From NCBI GenBank assembly GCA_934667095.1, contig CAKULE010000019.1, positions 1-55,327 of the forward strand: 55,327 bases of DNA, given 5' to 3'. The translations under genes and the position numbers were made by a program. Source of the DNA: an uncultured Oscillospiraceae bacterium (GTDB lineage Bacteria > Bacillota > Clostridia > Oscillospirales > Oscillospiraceae). Shown piece by piece: positions 50,984 to 55,327 of this stretch. The first letter of the stretch is position 1; each line of letters starts with the position of its first letter. Under the pieces are notes generated by a model. The model was not told the DNA's origin, did no database searches, and worked only from the letters and a program-made list of their open reading frames with translations.

Positions 50984-53422
50984 TCACTGGGGCTTCACGA
51001 TCAGGTTCACCAGCCGGCCGGGGACCACGATGGACTTCACCAGCGTCATGCCGGCGGTGAACTTCTGTACCTTCTCGTTGGCCATGGCCGCGGCCACCAC
51101 GGCGTCGTTGTCGGCGTCGGCGGGGACGGTGATATTGGCGCGCACCTTGCCGCCCACCTGCACCACCATGTTGATCTCGCTGGCCACGGTCTTGCTCTCG
51201 TCGTACTCGGGCCAGGGCTGCTGGCAGGCAAAGCCCTGGCCGCCCAGCATCTCCCAAAGCTCCTCGGCAATGTGGGGGGCAAAGGGGGACAGCAGCAGCA
51301 CCAGCGTCTTCATGTCGCCCCGGGTGCAGCCGTTCTGGCCCATCTCGTTCACCAGCGTCATCAAGGCGGCGATGGCAGTGTTGAACTTCATGCTCTCGAT
51401 GTCGTCGGCCACCTTCTTCACGCACTTGTGGAGGGAGGCGGCGTTGGCGGCGGACTGCGCCTCGTCAGGGGTGCAGCTCTCGGCCAGATTCCACACCTTG
51501 TCGAGGAAGCGCTTGCAGCCCTTGACGGCGTTGTCACTCCAGACGGCGGCCTGCTCGAAGTCGCCGATGAACATAATATAGAGACGCAGGGTGTCCGCGC
51601 CGTACTGGGCCACGATGTCGTTGGGATTGACCACGTTGCCCCGGGACTTGGACATCTTCTCGCCGCCCTCGCCCAGGATCATGCCGTGGCTGGTGCGCTT
51701 CTGATAGGGCTCCTTGGTGGGCACCACGCCGATGTCATACAGGAACTTGTACCAGAACCGGGAGTACAGCAGGTGGAGGGTGGTGTGCTCCATGCCGCCG
51801 TTGTACCAGTCCACGGGGGCCCAGTACTTCATGGCCTCTGGACTGGCCAGCGCCTGATCGTTGTGGGGATCCATATAGCGCAGATAGTACCAGCTGGAGC
51901 CCGCCCACTGGGGCATGGTGTCGGTCTCGCGCCGGGCGGGGCCGCCGCAGCAGGGGCAGGTGGTATTCACCCAGTCGGTCATCTTGCTGAGGGGGGACTC
52001 TCCGTCGTCGGTGGGCTCGTAGCTCTCCACCTCGGGCAGCAGCAGGGGCAGCTGGTCCTCGCTGAGAGGCTGCCAGCCGCACTTGTCGCACCACACCATG
52101 GGGATGGGCTCGCCCCAGTAGCGCTGGCGGGAGAACACCCAGTCGCGCAGCTTGTAGTTCACCTTGGCCGCGCCGATGCCCTTGTCCGCCAGCCACTTGG
52201 TGATGACAGGGATGGCCTCTTTCACAGTGAGACCGTTGAGGAAGTCGGAGTTCACCAGCACGCCGGTGTCATCCTTGGCGGTGAAGGCCTCCTCCTGAAC
52301 GCTCTTCTCCCCGCCGGAGACCACCTCGATGATCTCGCAGCCGAACTTCTTGGCGAAGGCCCAGTCGCGGTCGTCATGGGCGGGCACGGCCATGATGGCG
52401 CCGGTGCCGTAGGTGGACAGGACGTAGTCGGAGATGAAGATGGGTATCTCCCGGCCGTTGACGGGGTTGACGCCCCGGACGCCGTCCAGCTTCACGCCGG
52501 TCTTCTCTTTGCTGAGCTCGGTGCGCTCCAGATCGGATTTGGCCGCAGCGGCGGCCTGATAGGCGGTGACGTCGGCGGCGTTGGCCAGCAGGCCCTTCTC
52601 CAGCCACGCCTTCACCAGCGCGTGCTCCGGAGAGAGGACCATATAGGTGGCACCGAACAGGGTGTCCGGCCGGGTAGTAAAGACGGTGATGGTGTCGCCG
52701 GTGGTGGCGGTGAAGCGCACCTCCGCGCCGGTGGAGCGGCCGATCCAGTTCTTCTGCTGGACCTTCACCCGCTCGATGAAGTCCACATCGTCCAGATCGT
52801 CGATGAGGCGCTGGGCGTACTCGGTGATCTTCAGCATCCACTGGCTCTTCTCCTTACGGATGACAGGGGAGCCGCAGCGCTCGCACACGCCCTCCACCAC
52901 CTCCTCGTTGGCCAGCACGCACTTGCAGGAAGTACACCAGTTCACGGGCATGGTGGACTTGTAGGCCAGACCGTGCTTGTACAGCTGGAGGAAGATCCAC
53001 TGGGTCCATTTATAATAGGAGGGGTCGGTGGTGTCGATGACCCGGTCCCAGTCGAAACCGAAGCCCAGCATTTTCAACTGGCTGGTAAAGTTGGCGATAT
53101 TCTGCTTCGTGACGATGGCGGGGTGGATATGGTTCTTGATGGCGTAGTTCTCTGTGGGCAGGCCGAAGGCATCAAACCCGATGGGGAACAGCACATTGTA
53201 CCCGTCCATGCGGCGCTTGCGGGTGACGATGTCCATGGCGGTGTAGGGCCGGGGATGGCCCACGTGCAGGCCCTGACCGGAGGGATAGGGGAACTCCACC
53301 AGACCGTAGAACTTGGGCTTGTCGCTGTGGTTGTCCGCGGCGTAGACCTTGGCTTCCTCCCATTTTTTCTGCCACTTGGGCTCGAGGGCGGCGAAATCAT
53401 ATTTCAAGTCGAACACTTCCAT
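50984..53422 (-). CDS. leuS: Leucyl-tRNA synthetase
   Basis: The 812-residue class I synthetase has the HIGH motif in PYPSGQGLHVGHPRPY, a zinc-site region with CTSCKCV and CERCG, an editing domain with TTRPDTLFGATYM, and KMSKS in GEKMSKSRGNVV. Its length fits the bacterial enzyme. No T-box leader is visible, as the promoter lies only about 40 bases from the start. Confidence 0.97.
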   Translation of the reverse strand: MEVFDLKYDFAALEPKWQKKWEEAKVYAADNHSDKPKFYGLVEFPYPSGQGLHVGHPRPYTAMDIVTRKRRMDGYNVLFPIGFDAFGLPTENYAIKNHIHPAIVTKQNIANFTSQLKMLGFGFDWDRVIDTTDPSYYKWTQWIFLQLYKHGLAYKSTMPVNWCTSCKCVLANEEVVEGVCERCGSPVIRKEKSQWMLKITEYAQRLIDDLDDVDFIERVKVQQKNWIGRSTGAEVRFTATTGDTITVFTTRPDTLFGATYMVLSPEHALVKAWLEKGLLANAADVTAYQAAAAAKSDLERTELSKEKTGVKLDGVRGVNPVNGREIPIFISDYVLSTYGTGAIMAVPAHDDRDWAFAKKFGCEIIEVVSGGEKSVQEEAFTAKDDTGVLVNSDFLNGLTVKEAIPVITKWLADKGIGAAKVNYKLRDWVFSRQRYWGEPIPMVWCDKCGWQPLSEDQLPLLLPEVESYEPTDDGESPLSKMTDWVNTTCPCCGGPARRETDTMPQWAGSSWYYLRYMDPHNDQALASPEAMKYWAPVDWYNGGMEHTTLHLLYSRFWYKFLYDIGVVPTKEPYQKRTSHGMILGEGGEKMSKSRGNVVNPNDIVAQYGADTLRLYIMFIGDFEQAAVWSDNAVKGCKRFLDKVWNLAESCTPDEAQSAANAASLHKCVKKVADDIESMKFNTAIAALMTLVNEMGQNGCTRGDMKTLVLLLSPFAPHIAEELWEMLGGQGFACQQPWPEYDESKTVASEINMVVQVGGKVRANITVPADADNDAVVAAAMANEKVQKFTAGMTLVKSIVVPGRLVNLIVKPQ

Positions 53423-53456
53423 TTCTCCGGGCCTGCCCGGAATTTTCTGATGAAAT

Positions 53457-53485
53457 AGTTTACCACATTCAAGCGGCTATTTCAA
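53457..53485 (-). promoter_or_regulatory. leuS promoter
   Basis: On the minus strand TTGAAA (53480-53485), 17 bases, TAAACT (53457-53462). A GCGGCT/AGCCGC hairpin overlaps it and has a T run on the plus strand only. Confidence 0.55.
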
Positions 53486-53503
53486 GCCGCTTTTTCGGCC
53501 GGT

Positions 53504-54265
53504 TCAGCCCTTTCCCTCCTCATCCGGAAGGGGACGGCGGCGGTGCTCCACAGGGCCCCACTCGGGCAGGGGCAGCCGCTGCATGGCACCGAAGACGTAG
53601 TCCTTCAGCCGGGGGTAGGTCCTGGACAGCTCCGCCACCAGCTCCTTCACTTCCTGCCGGCGGGTATAGCCGTCGGCGGGACAGGGATTCTTCACGATGG
53701 GCAGGCCATACTGTGCTGCCGTGTTGCGGATCATCCCCTCCCCGCAGTAGAGCAGGGGGCGGATCTGGGTGATACCGGTGCGGTCCAGATAGGTCACCGG
53801 CTGGAAGCAGGACAGGCGGCCCTCATAGAAGAGGGAGAGGAAGAAGGTCTCCACCGCATCGTCAAAGTGGTGGCCCAGGGCGATCTTGTTCAGGCCCAGC
53901 TCGCCCATGGCGTTGTGGATGGCCCCCCGGCGCATCTTGGCGCACATGGAGCAGGGGTTCTTTTCCTTCCGCAGGTCGAAAATGATGTGGAAGATCTCGG
54001 TCTGTACCATATGATAAGGTACGTTCAGTTCCCCGCACAGCTTCGCCACGCCGCTGAAATCCATCTCCGGCACGCCGGGGTGGACCGTGAGGGCGTGGAC
54101 CTCGAAGGGCACGGGGCAGAACTCCCGCAGCTTCGCCATGGCGTACAACAGGGTCAGGGAGTCCTTTCCGCCAGACACCCCCACTGCCACCCGGTCCCCG
54201 GGCTGGATCATATCATAGTCCTCGATGCACCGGCGCACCCGGGACAAAATGGCGTTCATATCCAT
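53504..54265 (-). CDS. TtcA-like tRNA thiolation enzyme (ATP pyrophosphatase)
   Basis: The 253-residue protein has the PP-loop SGGKDS at 31-36, the CSMC pair near 115 and a later Cys in NPCPADG. These are the cysteines that hold the [4Fe-4S] cluster in TtcA-type enzymes, together with GHHFDDAVET. It probably makes 2-thiocytidine or a related thio-base in tRNA. AGGAGG stands upstream of the ATG. The region 54266-54377 is very AT-rich and holds no gene. Confidence 0.87.
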   Translation of the reverse strand: MDMNAILSRVRRCIEDYDMIQPGDRVAVGVSGGKDSLTLLYAMAKLREFCPVPFEVHALTVHPGVPEMDFSGVAKLCGELNVPYHMVQTEIFHIIFDLRKEKNPCSMCAKMRRGAIHNAMGELGLNKIALGHHFDDAVETFFLSLFYEGRLSCFQPVTYLDRTGITQIRPLLYCGEGMIRNTAAQYGLPIVKNPCPADGYTRRQEVKELVAELSRTYPRLKDYVFGAMQRLPLPEWGPVEHRRRPLPDEEGKG

Positions 54266-54377
54266 AGCTTCCGCCTCCTAAAATGTAAATCAAAAACGAG
54301 AAAATCAAAGATTTTAAAAGATAAAGCAAGAATAACAAAGCATATTAATTTTTTTGAAAAAAACTGTGGTTTTTTGA

Positions 54378-54406
54378 TTGACACCCGACCCGGGCCGTAC
54401 TATAAT
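54378..54406 (+). promoter_or_regulatory. rplM-rpsI promoter, perfect consensus
   Basis: TTGACA (54378-54383), 17 bases, TATAAT (54401-54406). Both boxes and the spacer match the ideal sigma-70/sigma-A promoter. Confidence 0.88.
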
Positions 54407-54476
54407 ACAACCTGCGCTGTTCCGGCGCAACCCCAATGTTTTCAAAAGAAAATCATATAAATGGAGGAACACCGAT
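54407..54476 (+). ncRNA. Putative L13 leader
   Basis: The 5' leader of rplM contains GCGC-loop-GCGC followed by AACCCCAATG. It resembles the short L13 leader RNA through which L13 is thought to control its own operon in Firmicutes. The match is by eye only. Confidence 0.45.
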
Positions 54477-54908
54477 ATGTCCACCTTTATGGCAAACAAG
54501 GCCAACATCGAGCGTAAGTGGTACGTGCTCGATGCCGCCGGCAAGCCTCTGGGCAAGACCGCTGCCACCGCTGCCGTTCTGCTGCGTGGCAAGCACAAGC
54601 CCGAGTACACCCCCCACGCCGACTGCGGCGACTTCGTCATCGTCATCAACGCTGACAAGGCCGTGCTGACCGGCAACAAGGGCGAGCAGAAGTACTATCG
54701 CACCCACTCCGGTTGGGTGGGTGGTCTGAAAGAGACCAAGTACCGCATCCTGATGCAGGAGAAGCCCGAGCTGGCCATGCGCGTGGCTGTCCGCGGCATG
54801 ATGCCCCGCAACACTGTCACCAAGGACTCTCTGAGCCGCCTGAAGATCTATCGCGGCGCTGAGCACAAGCACGCCGCTCAGAAGCCCGAGTTCTGGACTG
54901 CGGAATAA
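54477..54908 (+). CDS. rplM: 50S ribosomal protein L13
   Basis: The 143-residue protein has the L13 pattern: RKWYVLDAAGKPLGKTA, LLRGKHKPEYTPHADCGD, and VRGMMPRNTVTKDSLSRLKI. The ATG with GGAGG upstream was chosen; an earlier in-frame TTG lies inside the promoter. It leads the rplM-rpsI operon. Confidence 0.97.
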   Translation: MSTFMANKANIERKWYVLDAAGKPLGKTAATAAVLLRGKHKPEYTPHADCGDFVIVINADKAVLTGNKGEQKYYRTHSGWVGGLKETKYRILMQEKPELAMRVAVRGMMPRNTVTKDSLSRLKIYRGAEHKHAAQKPEFWTAE

Positions 54909-54922
54909 GGAGGTAACTGAAC

Positions 54923-55327
54923 ATGTATAAGAGCAAGAAGCCCTATCATTACGGTACCGGCCGCCGGAAGTCCTCCGTGGCCCGCGTCCACCTGTTCCCC
55001 AACGGCACCGGCTCCATCACCATCAACGGCCGTGACATCGAGGAGTACTTCGGTCTGGAGACCCTGAAGATGGTCGTCCGTCAGCCTCTGAACACCACCG
55101 GCGTGGTGGGCAAGGTCGATGTGGTCGCCACCGTCACCGGCGGCGGCGTCACCGGTCAGGCCGGCGCTCTGCGTCACGGCGTGTCCCGCGCCCTGCTCCA
55201 GATGGACCCCGAGTTCCGTGCCCCCCTGAAGGCCGCCGGCTTCCTCACCCGCGATCCTCGTATGAAGGAGCGTAAGAAGTACGGTCTGAAGGCCGCCCGC
55301 CGCGCTCCCCAGTTCTCCAAGAGATAA
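54923..55327 (+). CDS. rpsI: 30S ribosomal protein S9
   Basis: The 134-residue protein is complete, with its stop as the last three bases of the window. It has GTGRRKSSVARVHL, the mid VTGGGVTGQAGALRHG, and a basic tail ending RRAPQFSKR, whose last Arg contacts P-site tRNA. It starts 14 bases after rplM with AAGGAGG upstream. Confidence 0.97.
   Translation: MYKSKKPYHYGTGRRKSSVARVHLFPNGTGSITINGRDIEEYFGLETLKMVVRQPLNTTGVVGKVDVVATVTGGGVTGQAGALRHGVSRALLQMDPEFRAPLKAAGFLTRDPRMKERKKYGLKAARRAPQFSKR

Noticed and set aside
50366..53458. A 1030-codon open frame on the strand opposite leuS
   Set aside because: It is the antisense shadow of leuS. High G+C at third positions keeps such frames open, and the translation is rich in Gly, Ala, His and Val without any domain.
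53423..53503. A T-box leader before leuS
   Set aside because: The promoter lies about 40 bases from the start, so there is no room for a specifier stem and antiterminator, and no T-box core sequence is present.

Overview
The window (about 55 kb, G+C rich) looks like a chromosome segment of a high-G+C Gram-positive anaerobe of the class Clostridia, most like the Oscillospiraceae (Flavonifractor/Oscillibacter type). The reasons are a dcw cell-division cluster headed by mraZ with a PASTA-domain FtsI, an NfnAB electron-bifurcating pair, AddAB instead of RecBCD, a CD1247-type acidic protein, an ECF-type ThiT under a TPP riboswitch, and strong AAGGAGG ribosome sites. This placement is inference; there is no rRNA gene, tRNA gene, IS element or CRISPR array that I can see.

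Layout. (1) 1-12.4 kb is an uptake/catabolic block: the start of a thiolase gene behind a sigma-54-type promoter, a five-gene oligopeptide-type ABC transporter operon, an alpha/beta hydrolase, a MATE exporter, a carnitine-dehydrogenase-like 3-hydroxyacyl-CoA dehydrogenase, an AraC regulator and an MFS transporter. A repeated TCTGAAATTC-type motif in the control regions ties several of these units together, probably as the AraC regulon. (2) 12.4-13.7 kb is an orphan phage lysis cassette (XhlA-like, holin-like, amidase). (3) 13.8-20.8 kb holds housekeeping and membrane genes (prfC, rpmE, hflX, yigZ) mixed with a membrane ferredoxin and two frameshifted genes. (4) 20.9-28.7 kb is gluQRS-addB-addA. 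(5) 28.7-40.6 kb is the dcw cluster, transcribed leftward: mraZ-rsmH-ftsL-ftsI-(Mur-ligase remnant)-mraY-ftsW-murG-murA-ftsQ, then ftsZ with its own promoter. murB, murC, murD, murE and murF are missing from it. (6) 41-45 kb has nfnAB, a DUF1653 gene, riboswitch-controlled thiT and divergent thiamine pyrophosphokinase. (7) 45.4-55.3 kb carries a CD1247-type gene, efp, an M24 peptidase with an endonuclease IV-like gene and yqeG, an unrecognised 254-residue protein, rpsU, leuS with a VOC gene, a TtcA-like tRNA thiolase, and rplM-rpsI behind a perfect consensus promoter.

The points most worth a second look are the sigma-54 promoter with three upstream GTGCA-N4-TGCAC sites, the shared motif of the catabolic block, the decayed Mur ligase at the murE/murF position of the dcw cluster, the orphan lysis module, and a single-base frameshift that leaves the 3' part of a small gene fused in frame to a membrane ferredoxin.
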